From: Streptomyces sp. A1136
GTDB taxonomy: Bacteria > Actinomycetota > Actinomycetes > Streptomycetales > Streptomycetaceae
Assembly: GCF_004795055.1 (NCBI RefSeq)
Contig: NZ_SSBJ01000015.1
Location: forward strand, 1-64,000
Length of the DNA: 64,000 nt
Direction of reading: 5' to 3'
Shown here: one piece after another, positions 54,228 through 63,266 of the stretch
Layout of the letters: every line of letters starts with the position of its first letter
Numbering within the stretch: position 1 is the stretch's first letter
Notes under the pieces: generated by a model
Seen by the model: only the letters and a program-made list of their open reading frames with translations
Database searches by the model: none
What the model was told of the DNA's origin: nothing
Program-made: the position numbers and the translations under genes

Positions 54228-54430
54228 GGGCTCCGCCCCACACCCCGTGCCTCAAACGCCGGCGAGGCCGAAAGTGCCGCGCCGCCGCCCGAGACTCGAC
54301 CTGCGCGGCGACGCTCACGAGGCGACATGCGCCGCGCCGCCTGCGTCGGCGAGCCGAATGTGCCGCGCCGGCGCCCGCGAGGCGGGAGTCGTCCGCGCCG
54401 CCTGCGTGTGAGGCAGGACGCGCAGGCGAC
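54228..54430. repeat. Dispersed GC-rich repeat and its degenerate array
   Basis: 54228-54273, read in reverse, matches 7454-7499 in the ATPase linker at all but a few bases (shared core GCCGGCGTTTGAGGC). It is followed to 54430 by decaying units of CGCCGGCGCCCGCGAGGCGG type. This 305-nt gap has no gene. Confidence 0.75.
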
Positions 54431-54474
54431 CGCCGGGGGGGCGGGGTGAGCCGGAGCCGCCCGCGCGGGGGGTG

Positions 54475-55497
54475 TCAGGCTTCGCGGGCCGCCGAGGTGG
54501 AGGACATGTCCGGGTAGCGGTCGCCGGCGACCTGGGCGGCGATCGGCTCCAGCAGCGCCAGCTCCGCCTCCGTCAGGGTGATCCGCGTCGCCGCCGTGTT
54601 CTCCGCGAGCCGCCCGGGCTTGCGGGTCCCGGGGATCGGCACCACCGTCAGCCCGTGCACCGCCGACCGCTGCTGCACCCACGCCAGGGCGATCTGCGCC
54701 GGCGTCGCCCCGTGCGCGGCGGCGATCTCCCGCACCGGAGCCAGCAGCGCCGCGTTCGCCTTCGCGTTGTCGCCCGTGAACCGCGGCTGGAAGGCGCGGA
54801 AGTCGCCCTCGGACAGGTCCGCCGCCGCGTCCGCGAACGCGCCCGTCAGGAACCCGCGTCCCAGCGGGGAGTACGGCACGAACGCCACCCCCAGCTCCGC
54901 CGCCGCGCCGACCGCGCTGCGCTCCACGTCCCGGCTGAACAGCGACCACTCCGACTGGAGCGCGGCGATCGGGTGCACGGCGTAGGCCTCGCGCAGCTCG
55001 GCCCCGGTGACCTCGCTCAGGCCCAGGTGGCGCACCTTGCCCTCCCGCACGAGATCGGCCATCGCGCCCACCGACTCGGCCAACGGCACGGCCGGGTCCC
55101 GCCGGTGCATGTAGTACAGGTCGATCACATCGGTGCCGAGCCGCCGCAGGCTGGCCTCGACCGCCTGGCGGATGTAGGCCGGGTCGTTGCGGATGCCCCG
55201 GTACTGCGGGTCGTCGGTGCGCTCGATGGCGAACTTGGTCGCCAGGGTGATCTCGTCCCGGTGCGCCGCGACGAAGGGGGCGAGGAACTCCTCGTTCGCC
55301 CCGCGCCCGTACACGTCCGCCGTGTCGAAGAGGGTGACCCCGGCGGCCAGCGCCGCGTCCAGGGTCTGCCGGGCGGCCGTCTCGTCCGTGTCCCCGTAGA
55401 ACTCGCTCATGCCCATGCAGCCGAGGCCCTGCACACCGACCAGGGGGCCGCCCTTGCCGAGTTCTACCTGCTCGATCTTCATGGTGCTCTCCGTCAT
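54475..55497 (-). CDS. Aldo/keto reductase
   Basis: A 340-residue NADPH-dependent oxidoreductase with the TIM-barrel AKR tetrad: Asp in LFDTADVYGRG with Tyr, Lys in TLATKFAI, and His in DLYYMHRRDP. VPIPGTRKPGRLAENTAA is the cofactor loop. It reduces aldehydes or ketones in the cytoplasm. The ATG overlaps the MerR stop by 4 nt, so the two are one operon with the regulator first. Confidence 0.93.
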   Translation of the reverse strand: MTESTMKIEQVELGKGGPLVGVQGLGCMGMSEFYGDTDETAARQTLDAALAAGVTLFDTADVYGRGANEEFLAPFVAAHRDEITLATKFAIERTDDPQYRGIRNDPAYIRQAVEASLRRLGTDVIDLYYMHRRDPAVPLAESVGAMADLVREGKVRHLGLSEVTGAELREAYAVHPIAALQSEWSLFSRDVERSAVGAAAELGVAFVPYSPLGRGFLTGAFADAAADLSEGDFRAFQPRFTGDNAKANAALLAPVREIAAAHGATPAQIALAWVQQRSAVHGLTVVPIPGTRKPGRLAENTAATRITLTEAELALLEPIAAQVAGDRYPDMSSTSAAREA

Positions 55498-55874
55498 TGC
55501 CGTACAGCCTTCCCCGCGTAGAGATCGATCTTGTAGTCCAGTACGGCGAGCGCGTCCTTCATCTCCGAGAGCCGCGCCCGCACCTCCCGGCGCGTCCGTT
55601 CCAGCAGTTCCCGTCGCTGGTCGATGGTGTGCTCCCCCTCGCGGACCAGCTCCGCGTACCGCACCATGTCCGCCACCGACATCCCGGTGGTGCGCAGCTT
55701 GCCGACGAACGCCAGCCAGTCGAGGTCCTTGTCGGTGAACCGGCGCTGCCCCGAGTGGGAGCGGTCCACGTGCGGCATCAGGCCGATCCGCTCGTACCAG
55801 CGCAAGGTGTGCTGGGTCAGACCGGTCCGTGCCTCGACTTCGCTGATCGTGTACCGCGTCTGCGTCAGGCTCAT
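55494..55874 (-). CDS. MerR family transcriptional regulator
   Basis: 126 residues. The winged helix-turn-helix YTISEVEARTGLTQHTLRWYERIGL is followed by DLDWLAFVGKLRTTGMSVADM and a dimerising coiled coil (residues 85-120). No effector cysteines, so it probably senses an organic compound handled by the reductase. First gene of the pair and likely autoregulated through the palindrome just upstream. Confidence 0.93.
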   Translation of the reverse strand: MSLTQTRYTISEVEARTGLTQHTLRWYERIGLMPHVDRSHSGQRRFTDKDLDWLAFVGKLRTTGMSVADMVRYAELVREGEHTIDQRRELLERTRREVRARLSEMKDALAVLDYKIDLYAGKAVRQ

Positions 55875-55881
55875 GGCGACC

Positions 55882-55912
55882 ACGCTAAAACCTTGGAGTG
55901 CACTCCAAGCAA
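55882..55912. promoter_or_regulatory. MerR operator in a 19-nt-spaced promoter
   Basis: CTTGGAGTGCACTCCAAG (55892-55909) is a perfect 18-bp palindrome. On the minus strand it lies between TTGCTT (55912-55907) and TAGCGT (55887-55882), with the elongated 19-nt spacer typical of MerR activation. Rightward, CTTGGA (55892) and TAGGCT (55914) with 16-nt spacing could serve the serine hydrolase. Confidence 0.75.
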
Positions 55913-55926
55913 GTAGGCTCGGCCGC

Positions 55927-56763
55927 ATGGAGAGCCCGGAGACCTTGCAGACCCTGAGGACCATCGAGAGCTGGCCGGTGCCGACGGCCGCGGCGGCCGT
56001 GGTGCGCGCCGACGGGAGCGTCGCCGGCGCCCACGGGCCCGTGGACCACCGCTTCGCCCTGGCCTCGGTCACCAAGCCGCTCACCGCGTACGCCGCGCTC
56101 GTCGCGTACGAGGAGGGCGCGGTCGAACTGGACGAGCCCGCCGGGCCCCAGGGTTCCACGGTCCGTCACCTCCTCGCCCACACCAGCGGGCTCGCGTTCG
56201 ACGAGCACCGTGTGATGGGGCCGCCCGGACAGCGCCGGCTGTACTCCAACGCGGGTTTCGAGGTGCTCGGCGACCACATCGCCAAGGCCACCGGCATCCC
56301 CTTCGCCGAGTACCTGCACCAGGCCGTGTTCGAGCCGCTGGGCATGGCGTCGAGCGCGCTGGAGGGCTCCCCCGCCAAGGACGGCGTCTCGACCGTCCGC
56401 GACCTGGTGCGTTTCGCCGCCGAACTGCAGGCGCCCCGCCTGCTGGACGTCCGCACGGTCGCCGAGGCCACCTCCGTCGTGCACCCGGGCCTCAAGGGCG
56501 TCCTGCCGGGCTACGGGCACCAGTCCCCCAACGACTGGGGACTCGGCCTGGAGATCCGCGACGGCAAGTCCCCGCACTGGACGGGCACCACCTCCTCGCC
56601 GCGCACCTTCGGGCACTTCGGCCAGTCCGGCACCTTCCTGTGGGTGGACCCGGACGCGCGCGCGGCCTGCGTGGCGCTCACCGACCGCGCCTTCGGCCCG
56701 TGGGCCGTGGAGGCCTGGACCCCGTTCACCGACGCCGTCCTCGGCGAGCTCCGCGGGCGCTAG
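55927..56763 (+). CDS. Beta-lactamase-fold serine hydrolase
   Basis: 278 residues of class C beta-lactamase/penicillin-binding-protein type. Nucleophile motif SVTK (Ser47, Lys50), YSN (106-108) and HFGQSG near residue 225 as the KTG equivalent. There is no signal peptide, so it is probably a cytoplasmic esterase. TAGGCT ends 7 nt before the ATG, which implies a leaderless mRNA. The promoter shares the MerR palindrome with the reductase operon, so both may respond to one compound. Confidence 0.88.
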   Translation: MESPETLQTLRTIESWPVPTAAAAVVRADGSVAGAHGPVDHRFALASVTKPLTAYAALVAYEEGAVELDEPAGPQGSTVRHLLAHTSGLAFDEHRVMGPPGQRRLYSNAGFEVLGDHIAKATGIPFAEYLHQAVFEPLGMASSALEGSPAKDGVSTVRDLVRFAAELQAPRLLDVRTVAEATSVVHPGLKGVLPGYGHQSPNDWGLGLEIRDGKSPHWTGTTSSPRTFGHFGQSGTFLWVDPDARAACVALTDRAFGPWAVEAWTPFTDAVLGELRGR

Positions 56764-56779
56764 GTCCCGTCCCCGGCGC

Positions 56780-57436
56780 TCAGGGGAGTTCGAAGATCAG
56801 CAGTTCACCCGGGGAGCCGGCGACGACGGCCAGGCCCGGCTCGTCGGTGATCCGCGCCGAGTCCCCGGGGCCCAGCTCCTCGCCGTCCAGGCGGAGGTCG
56901 CCGCGCACCACGTGCAGGTAGACCCGGGGCGCCGCCGGGACGGCGATCCGCTCGCCGGCGCCGGGTCGGCGCACGTGCAGGACGGCCCCGGCGGCGGGGA
57001 TCTCGTAGGGCTGCCCGTCGGCGAGGCCTCGGACGAGGCGGTAGGAGGGCTCGCCGCCCGCCGTGAGCGGGGCGAGCCAGGTCTGGACGAAGCGCAGCGG
57101 CGTGGGGCCGTCGTTGCGTTCGATGTGCCGGGCGCCCGATCCGGCGGCGAAGTGCTGGACGTCGCCGGGGCGGACCGGGCCGGTGTGGCCGGTGGTGTCG
57201 TCCTTGTGCGTGAGTTCCCCCTCGGCCACCCAGGTGACGATCTCGGTCTGGCTGTGCGGGTGCTCGTCGAACCCGGCGCCCGGCCGCAGGAGCTCCTCGT
57301 TGCAGGCCAGGACGGGCCCGAAGCGGATGTTGTCCGGGTCGTAGAAGGACCCGAAGGAGAAGGCGTGCCGGGTGGTGATCCCGGCGGCCGGGTTCCCGCC
57401 CTCGTACCGGTCCGCGGCTCGGCGTACATCAATCAT
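56780..57436 (-). CDS. Pirin-family bicupin
   Basis: A 218-residue two-domain cupin. The iron-binding motif in the first cupin is DEHPHSQTEIVTWVAEGELTH (His58, His60 and a later Glu/His), followed by QHFAAGSGARHIERND and the second cupin YLHVVRGDLRLDGEEL. Pirins act as quercetinase-like dioxygenases or redox-sensitive co-regulators. Convergent with the serine hydrolase, 16 nt apart. Confidence 0.9.
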   Translation of the reverse strand: MIDVRRAADRYEGGNPAAGITTRHAFSFGSFYDPDNIRFGPVLACNEELLRPGAGFDEHPHSQTEIVTWVAEGELTHKDDTTGHTGPVRPGDVQHFAAGSGARHIERNDGPTPLRFVQTWLAPLTAGGEPSYRLVRGLADGQPYEIPAAGAVLHVRRPGAGERIAVPAAPRVYLHVVRGDLRLDGEELGPGDSARITDEPGLAVVAGSPGELLIFELP

Positions 57437-57551
57437 GGTGGCCACCGTAGACCCCCGGGGGCACGTGGTTCCGGGACGGCTGCGGCGCCCCCCGGTCGGG
57501 TGGCCCCGGACCCGGCTCCGCGCCGGGGCGCCGATAAGGCAGTCTTGTCCC

Positions 57552-58781
57552 GTGCCCCAACCCGAACGTGAGCTTTCCCCCGAGACCGGCCCGGCGCGTC
57601 CCGCGCACTCCGCGCATCCCGCGCACCCGCATCCCGCGACGCTGCGCCGGCTGGAGAAGTCCGCCGGTCGGCTCTCCGCCAACGCGATCGCGCGCATGGA
57701 CGAGACCCTGCCGTGGTACCGGGCGATGCCGCCGGAGAACCGGTCGTGGATCGGTCTGGTCGCCCAGGCAGGCATCGCCGCGTTCACGGAGTGGTTCCGG
57801 CACCCGGAGACCCCGCAGGCGATCTCCACGGACGTGTTCGGGACGGCTCCGCGGGAGCTGACCCGGGCGATCACCCTGCGCCAGACGGTGGAGATGGTCC
57901 GTACGACGATCGAGGTCATGGAGACCGCGATCGACGAGGTGGCGGCCCCGGGCGACGAGTCGGTGCTGCGCGAGGCGCTGTTGGTGTACGCGCGGGAGAT
58001 CGCCTTCGCCACCGCCCAGGTGTACGCGCAGGCGGCCGAGGCGCGCGGGGCGTGGGACGCCCGCCTGGAGTCCCTGGTGGTCAACGCGGTGTTGTCGGGC
58101 GAGGCGGACGAGGGCGCGTTGTCGCGGGCGGCCGCGCTCGGCTGGAATTCGCCGGAGCACGTGTGCGTCGTCCTGGGCACGGCCCCGGACGGCGACAGCG
58201 AGCTGACGGTCGAGGCGATCCGGCGTGCGGCCCGTCACCACAAGCTCCAGGTGCTCACCGGCGTGCTGGGCGACCGCCTCGTGGTCGTCGCGGGCGGCAG
58301 CGACAACCCGTTGCAGGTGGCGAAGTCGCTGATCGGACCGTTCGCGGCCGGTCCGGTGGTGGCCGGCCCGGTGGTTCCCGACCTGCTGAACGCTACGAAG
58401 TCCGCGCAGGCCGCCGCGGCGGGGCTGAAGGCGTGCACCGCGTGGCAGGACGCCCCGCGCCCGGTGCTCGCGGACGATCTCCTTCCCGAGCGCGCCATCG
58501 CGGCTGATCCCTCGGCGAGGGATCAGCTGGTGGAGGAGATCTACAGACCGCTGGAGGAGGCGGGCTCGGCGCTGCTGGAGACGTTGAGCGTCTACCTGGA
58601 GCAGGCGAGCAGCCTGGAGGGGGCGGCGCGGATGCTGTTCGTCCACCCCAACACGGTGCGCTACCGGCTCCGACGTGTGACCGACGTCACCGGCTGGTCA
58701 CCCTCCGATGTCCGTTCGGCGTTCACGCTCCGGATCGCCCTGATCCTGGGGCGTCTGGCCGACGGCGATCTTCAGTCCTAG
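57552..58781 (+). CDS. fasR: PucR-type regulator of fatty acid synthesis
   Basis: 409 residues. An N-terminal conserved region (RMDETLPWYRAMPPENRSWI, FGTAPRELTRAITLRQTVEM), a GGDEF-like middle, and the PucR C-terminal helix-turn-helix LEGAARMLFVHPNTVRYRLRRV (about 355-376). It sits directly before fabD, as FasR does in S. coelicolor, where it activates this operon. GTG start without a clear ribosome site; GATAAGGC 15 nt upstream suggests a short leader. Confidence 0.92.
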   Translation: MPQPERELSPETGPARPAHSAHPAHPHPATLRRLEKSAGRLSANAIARMDETLPWYRAMPPENRSWIGLVAQAGIAAFTEWFRHPETPQAISTDVFGTAPRELTRAITLRQTVEMVRTTIEVMETAIDEVAAPGDESVLREALLVYAREIAFATAQVYAQAAEARGAWDARLESLVVNAVLSGEADEGALSRAAALGWNSPEHVCVVLGTAPDGDSELTVEAIRRAARHHKLQVLTGVLGDRLVVVAGGSDNPLQVAKSLIGPFAAGPVVAGPVVPDLLNATKSAQAAAAGLKACTAWQDAPRPVLADDLLPERAIAADPSARDQLVEEIYRPLEEAGSALLETLSVYLEQASSLEGAARMLFVHPNTVRYRLRRVTDVTGWSPSDVRSAFTLRIALILGRLADGDLQS

Positions 58782-58870
58782 ACTTTTGTCGGACATCAAC
58801 AATTACCCCGACGGTTCTTCGTCCCTGTCCCCACGGGCGGCGCGGGCCGGATACAAGAGAGAGTGTGAGG

Positions 58871-59788
58871 GTGTTCGTACTCGTCGCTCCAGGCCAAGGC
58901 GCTCAGACGCCCGGCTTCCTGACTCCCTGGCTCGAACTCCCCGGCGCCGCCGAGCGCGTCTCGGGGTGGTCCGACGCCCTCGGGCTCGACCTCGCCCACT
59001 ACGGCACCAAGGCCGACGCCGACGAGATCCGTGACACGGCCGTGGCCCAGCCGCTGCTGGTCGCCGCCGGTCTGCTGTCCGCTTCGGCGCTGGGTTCCCC
59101 GGCCGCCTTCGGAGCGGTCGCGGGTCACAGCGTCGGTGAGATCACCGCCGCCGCGTACGCCGGTGTCCTGAGCGAGGCCGACGCGCTGTCGCTCGTACGG
59201 ACCCGGGGCCTGGCCATGGCCGAGGCCGCGGCCGTCGCCCCGACGGGCATGGCAGCGGTGCTCGGCGGTGACCGCGACGTGGTCGTGGCGCACCTGGAGA
59301 AGCTGGGGCTCACCCCGGCCAACATCAACGGCGCGGGCCAGATCGTGGCGGCCGGCACCCTGGAGCAGATCGCCGCTCTGGAGGCCGACAAGCCCGAAGG
59401 CTCCATCAAGGTCGTCGCCCTCAAGGTCGCGGGCGCCTTCCACACGGCCCACATGGCACCGGCGGTCGCCACCATGGAGAAGGCCGCGCAGGCCCTCACC
59501 CCGGCGGACCCGGCGCTTACGTACGTGTCGAACAAGGACGGCGCGGTCGTCACCTCGGGCGCCGATGTCGTCGCCCGCCTGGTCGGCCAGGTCGCCCATC
59601 CGGTCCGTTGGGACCTGTGCATGGAGACGTTCGCCGAGCTGGGCGTCACCGGGATCATCGAGCTGTGCCCGGGCGGGACCCTGACGGGCCTGGCCAAGCG
59701 CGCGCTCAAGGGCGTTCCGAACGTGGCCCTCAAGACCCCGGACGATCTCCAGAAGGCCGCGGCGCTGCTCGCCGAGCACGCGGCCTGA
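58871..59788 (+). CDS. fabD: Malonyl-CoA:ACP transacylase
   Basis: 305 residues. LVAPGQGAQTPGFL at the start, GHSVGE with the acyl-carrying Ser87, and the late His in GAFHTAHMAPA form the active site. It loads malonyl units on AcpP for fatty acids and, in Streptomyces, polyketides. I chose GTG at 58871, which matches the S. coelicolor N-terminus and has GAGAGAG at a normal distance; GTG at 58865 is two codons longer. First gene of the fab operon, 89 nt after fasR. Confidence 0.95.
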   Translation: MFVLVAPGQGAQTPGFLTPWLELPGAAERVSGWSDALGLDLAHYGTKADADEIRDTAVAQPLLVAAGLLSASALGSPAAFGAVAGHSVGEITAAAYAGVLSEADALSLVRTRGLAMAEAAAVAPTGMAAVLGGDRDVVVAHLEKLGLTPANINGAGQIVAAGTLEQIAALEADKPEGSIKVVALKVAGAFHTAHMAPAVATMEKAAQALTPADPALTYVSNKDGAVVTSGADVVARLVGQVAHPVRWDLCMETFAELGVTGIIELCPGGTLTGLAKRALKGVPNVALKTPDDLQKAAALLAEHAA

Positions 59789-59807
59789 GAGAAGGAGCCC
59801 CCTCAGC

Positions 59808-60812
59808 ATGTCGAAGATCAAGCCTGCCAAGGGCTCCCCCTACGCCCGCATCCTCGGTGTCGGCGGTTACCGCCCGACCCGTGTGGTGCCCAACGAGGTC
59901 ATCCTGGAGACGATCGACTCGTCCGACGAGTGGATCCGCTCGCGCTCCGGCATCGCGACCCGGCACTGGGCCTCGCCCCAGGAGACCGTCGCCGCGATGT
60001 CGGTGGAGGCGTCGGGCAAGGCGCTGGCCGATGCCGGCGTGTCGCCCGAGCAGATCGGCGCGGTGATCGTCTCCACGGTCTCGCACTTCAAGCAGACGCC
60101 GGCCGTCGCGACGGAGATCGCGCACCGGGTCGGCGCGATCAAGCCGGCCGCGTTCGACATCTCCGCGGGCTGCGCCGGGTTCGGCTACGGCCTGACGCTG
60201 GCCAAGGGCATGGTGGTCGAGGGGTCGGCGCAATACGTCCTCGTCATCGGTGTCGAGCGGCTGTCGGACCTGACCGACCTGGAGGACCGCGCGACGGCCT
60301 TCCTGTTCGGTGACGGCGCCGGCGCGGTGGTCGTCGGTCCGTCGGACGAGCCGGCCATCGGCCCCACGGTGTGGGGTTCGGAGGGCGACAAGTCCGAGAC
60401 GATCAAGCAGACCGTGCCGTGGGACGAGTACCTCGGCAAGGGCGGCGGCGAGAAGTTCCCGGCCATCACCCAGGAGGGCCAGGCGGTCTTCCGCTGGGCC
60501 GTCTTCGAGATGGCCAAGGTGGCCCAGCAGGCGCTCGACGCGGCCGGGATCACCGCCGCTGACCTGGACGTCTTCATTCCGCACCAGGCCAATATGCGGA
60601 TCATCGACTCGATGGTGAAGACTCTCAAGCTGCCGGAGCACGTCACGGTCGCCCGTGACGTGGAAACCACCGGCAACACGTCGGCCGCCTCGATTCCGCT
60701 CGCTATGGAGCGGCTCCTGGCGACCGGAGCGGCGAAGAGCGGCGACACCGCGCTCGTCATCGGCTTCGGGGCGGGGCTCGTCTACGCCGCGACGGTCGTT
60801 ACCCTCCCCTAG
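59808..60812 (+). CDS. fabH: 3-oxoacyl-ACP synthase III
   Basis: 334 residues. The Cys-His-Asn triad is in ISAGCAGFGYG (Cys122), IPHQANMRI and VETTGNTSAAS. It condenses acyl-CoA starters, usually branched ones in Streptomyces, with malonyl-ACP to begin fatty acid synthesis. GAGAAGGAG precedes the ATG; 19 nt from fabD. Confidence 0.96.
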   Translation: MSKIKPAKGSPYARILGVGGYRPTRVVPNEVILETIDSSDEWIRSRSGIATRHWASPQETVAAMSVEASGKALADAGVSPEQIGAVIVSTVSHFKQTPAVATEIAHRVGAIKPAAFDISAGCAGFGYGLTLAKGMVVEGSAQYVLVIGVERLSDLTDLEDRATAFLFGDGAGAVVVGPSDEPAIGPTVWGSEGDKSETIKQTVPWDEYLGKGGGEKFPAITQEGQAVFRWAVFEMAKVAQQALDAAGITAADLDVFIPHQANMRIIDSMVKTLKLPEHVTVARDVETTGNTSAASIPLAMERLLATGAAKSGDTALVIGFGAGLVYAATVVTLP

Positions 60813-60866
60813 GGCCGGGATCGTTTTCCCTCCCTGATCATCAATTAGCTAGAGAAGGAGCGCCTC

Positions 60867-61115
60867 ATGGCCGCCACCCAGGAAGAAATCGTCGCGGGTC
60901 TCGCGGAGATCGTCAACGAGATCGCCGGCATCCCGACCGAGGACGTCCAGGTCGACAAGTCCTTCACCGACGACCTGGATGTCGACTCCCTGTCCATGGT
61001 CGAGGTCGTCGTCGCCGCCGAAGAGCGCTTCGACGTCAAGATCCCGGACGAGGACGTCAAGAACCTCAAGACGGTCGGCGACGCCGCTGAGTACATCCTG
61101 AAGCACCAGGCCTAA
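60867..61115 (+). CDS. acpP: Acyl carrier protein
   Basis: 82 residues, acidic four-helix protein. The phosphopantetheine attachment Ser41 lies in DLDVDSLSMVEVVV. It carries growing acyl chains for the fab enzymes. The ATG has AGAAGGAG 7 nt upstream, a strong site that fits its high expected level. Confidence 0.97.
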   Translation: MAATQEEIVAGLAEIVNEIAGIPTEDVQVDKSFTDDLDVDSLSMVEVVVAAEERFDVKIPDEDVKNLKTVGDAAEYILKHQA

Positions 61116-61196
61116 GAGCCTGCCGGGCGTTTGTCGCCACCCCGCGGTGGCGCCGTGACAATTCAGCACCCCCTGAGACGTGGAGAAAGAATTCCT

Positions 61197-62462
61197 GTGA
61201 GCCCGACCAATCGCACCGTGGTCGTCACCGGTATCGGCGCAACCACTCCGCTGGGTGGCGACAGCGCTTCGACCTGGGAAGGTCTGCTTGCCGGCCGTTC
61301 CGGCGTCAAGCCCCTGGAGGGCGAACGTTTCGCCGAACTCCCGGTCCGCATCGCCGCCCAGGCCGCCGTGGACCCCGGTGAGGTCCTGCCCAAGCCGCTG
61401 GCCCGCAAGCTCGACCGTTCGGCGCAGTTCGCCCTGATCGCGGCCCGTGAGGCCTGGGCCGACGCGGGCTACACCGCCCCGGCCGGCGAGGACGAGTCGA
61501 TCGTCCCCGAGCGACTGGGCACCGTGATCGCCTCCGGCATCGGCGGCGTCACCACCCTGCTCGACCAGTACGACGTCCTGAAGGAAAAGGGTGTGCGCCG
61601 GGTCTCCCCGCACACCGTCCCCATGCTCATGCCGAACGGCCCGTCGGCCAACGTCGGCCTGGAGGTCAACGCCCGCGCCGGTGTGCACACGCCGGTCAGC
61701 GCGTGCGCGTCGGGCGCCGAGGCCATCGGCTACGCCGTCGAGATGATCCGTACCGGCCGCGCCGACGTGGTCGTCGCCGGTGGCACCGAGGCGGCCATCC
61801 ACCCGCTGCCGATCGCCGCCTTCGCCAACATGATGGCGATGTCCAAGAACAACGAGAGCCCCACCGAGGCCTCCCGCCCCTACGACAAGGCCCGTGACGG
61901 CTTCGTCCTGGGCGAGGGCGCGGGCGTCGTGGTCCTGGAGTCCGCCGAGCACGCCGCCGCGCGCGGCGCCCGGGTCTACTGCGAGGTGCTGGGCCAGGGC
62001 CTGTCCGCGGACAGCCACCACATCGCGCAGCCGGAGCCCACGGGCCGCGGTGTCGCGGCCGCGGTGCGCAACCTGCTGGACAACACCGGCCTCGACCCGG
62101 CCGAGCTGGTGCACCTGAACGCGCACGCCACTTCCACCCCGCAGGGTGACACGGCCGAGCTGAAGGCGCTGCGCCAGGTCCTGGGCGACGACCTCGACCA
62201 CATCGCGATCTCGGCGACGAAGTCGATGACCGGTCACCTGCTGGGTGGCGCGGGCGGCATCGAGACCGTCGCGACGGTACTGGCCCTGTACCACCGCATC
62301 GCCCCGCCGACGATCAACGTCGACGAGCTGGACGACGACATCGACGCGGACATCGTGCGCGGCGAGCCGCGCAAGCTGCCAGTGGAAGGCCCGATCTCGG
62401 CGATCAACAACTCGTTCGGTTTCGGCGGCCACAACGTGACGCTGGCGTTCCGTACGGTCTGA
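61197..62462 (+). CDS. fabF: 3-oxoacyl-ACP synthase II
   Basis: 421 residues. Cys-His-His triad: VSACASGAEA (Cys170), NAHATSTPQGD and SMTGHLLGGAG. It elongates acyl-ACP by two carbons. GTG start with GGAGAAAG 8 nt upstream; the 81-nt gap after acpP shows no promoter. Last gene of the operon, ended by a strong terminator. Confidence 0.96.
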   Translation: MSPTNRTVVVTGIGATTPLGGDSASTWEGLLAGRSGVKPLEGERFAELPVRIAAQAAVDPGEVLPKPLARKLDRSAQFALIAAREAWADAGYTAPAGEDESIVPERLGTVIASGIGGVTTLLDQYDVLKEKGVRRVSPHTVPMLMPNGPSANVGLEVNARAGVHTPVSACASGAEAIGYAVEMIRTGRADVVVAGGTEAAIHPLPIAAFANMMAMSKNNESPTEASRPYDKARDGFVLGEGAGVVVLESAEHAAARGARVYCEVLGQGLSADSHHIAQPEPTGRGVAAAVRNLLDNTGLDPAELVHLNAHATSTPQGDTAELKALRQVLGDDLDHIAISATKSMTGHLLGGAGGIETVATVLALYHRIAPPTINVDELDDDIDADIVRGEPRKLPVEGPISAINNSFGFGGHNVTLAFRTV

Positions 62463-62480
62463 CGCCCCGGACAACGCGTG

Positions 62481-62509
62481 AAGCCCACCCGGTCACCGGG
62501 TGGGCTTTT
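62481..62509 (+). terminator. fab operon terminator
   Basis: AAGCCCACCCGG pairs with CCGGGTGGGCTT (12 bp, TCA loop), followed by TT: a classic intrinsic terminator that can also serve the convergent DUF3145 gene. Confidence 0.93.
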
Positions 62510-62521
62510 CGCGTGACGGGC

Positions 62522-63016
62522 TCAGACCACCTGGTGGAGCCAGCGCACGGGGGCGCCCTCGCCCGCGTGGCGGAAGGGCTCCAGCTCGTCGTCCCAGGGC
62601 TTGCCGAGCAGCGTGGAGATCTCCGCCTCCAGATCGCTCTCGCCGCTCGCGGACCGGGCGAGGGCCGCGCGCAGCCGGTCCTCGGGGATCATGATGTCGC
62701 CGTGCAGACCGGTGACGGCGTGGAAGATGCCGAGCTCCGGGGTGGAGCTGTAGCGCTCGCCCTCGGCGGTCGGGCAGGGCTCGGCCGTCACCTCGAAGCG
62801 CAGCAGGTGCCAGCCGCGCAGCGCGGACGCGAGCTTCGAGGCGGTGCCCGCCTCGGCCTGCCAGGAGAACTCGGATCTCCAGGTTCCGGGGGAGGCGGGC
62901 TGCCTGATCCAGTCGAGGTTCACCCGCACCCCCAGCACCCCCGCAACAGCCCATTCCACGTGCGGGCAGAGCGCGCGCGGTGCGGAATGCACGTACAGGA
63001 CTCCACGTGTCGTCAC
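62522..63016 (-). CDS. DUF3145 family protein
   Basis: A 164-residue conserved actinobacterial protein of unknown function: VTTRGVLYVHSAPRALCPHV, WRSEFSWQAEAGTASKLASA and HAVTGLHGDIMIPEDRLRAA are its constant blocks. No signal or membrane helix. GTG start with GGAGG 5 nt upstream. Regularly found beside fabF, though a role in lipid synthesis has not been shown to my knowledge. Confidence 0.9.
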   Translation of the reverse strand: MTTRGVLYVHSAPRALCPHVEWAVAGVLGVRVNLDWIRQPASPGTWRSEFSWQAEAGTASKLASALRGWHLLRFEVTAEPCPTAEGERYSSTPELGIFHAVTGLHGDIMIPEDRLRAALARSASGESDLEAEISTLLGKPWDDELEPFRHAGEGAPVRWLHQVV

Positions 63017-63266
63017 CGGGACCTCCAGTGTGGGACGAGGTCGGGAATAAACTCCAGAAAACGGACAGTATGTGACGAGATGTAATGTAACGGAAATGAT
63101 CTGACATTGCGTCGCGGGACCTGCGGCCGAAACGCCACGGGAAAAAGCTACCGTGCGCCAGGGGTCCCGGTGTGACGTACGGTCGCTCAGAACCCCGTGA
63201 ACACAGAGCATTCACTCAGCAGGACGCCCCCGCAGGACGGGGGGCGACGAGGGAGGGACCACCCCG
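63017..63266. promoter_or_regulatory. Divergent region before DUF3145 and the SGNH hydrolase
   Basis: 250 nt without a gene. An AT-rich patch (63045-63105) includes, on the minus strand, TTCCGT and CATACT spaced 17 nt, a possible promoter for DUF3145. No repeats stand out. Confidence 0.35.

Noticed and set aside
54193..54411. 72-codon plus-strand frame after the DUF4429 gene
   Set aside because: It is translated dispersed repeat with no start context or protein-like pattern.
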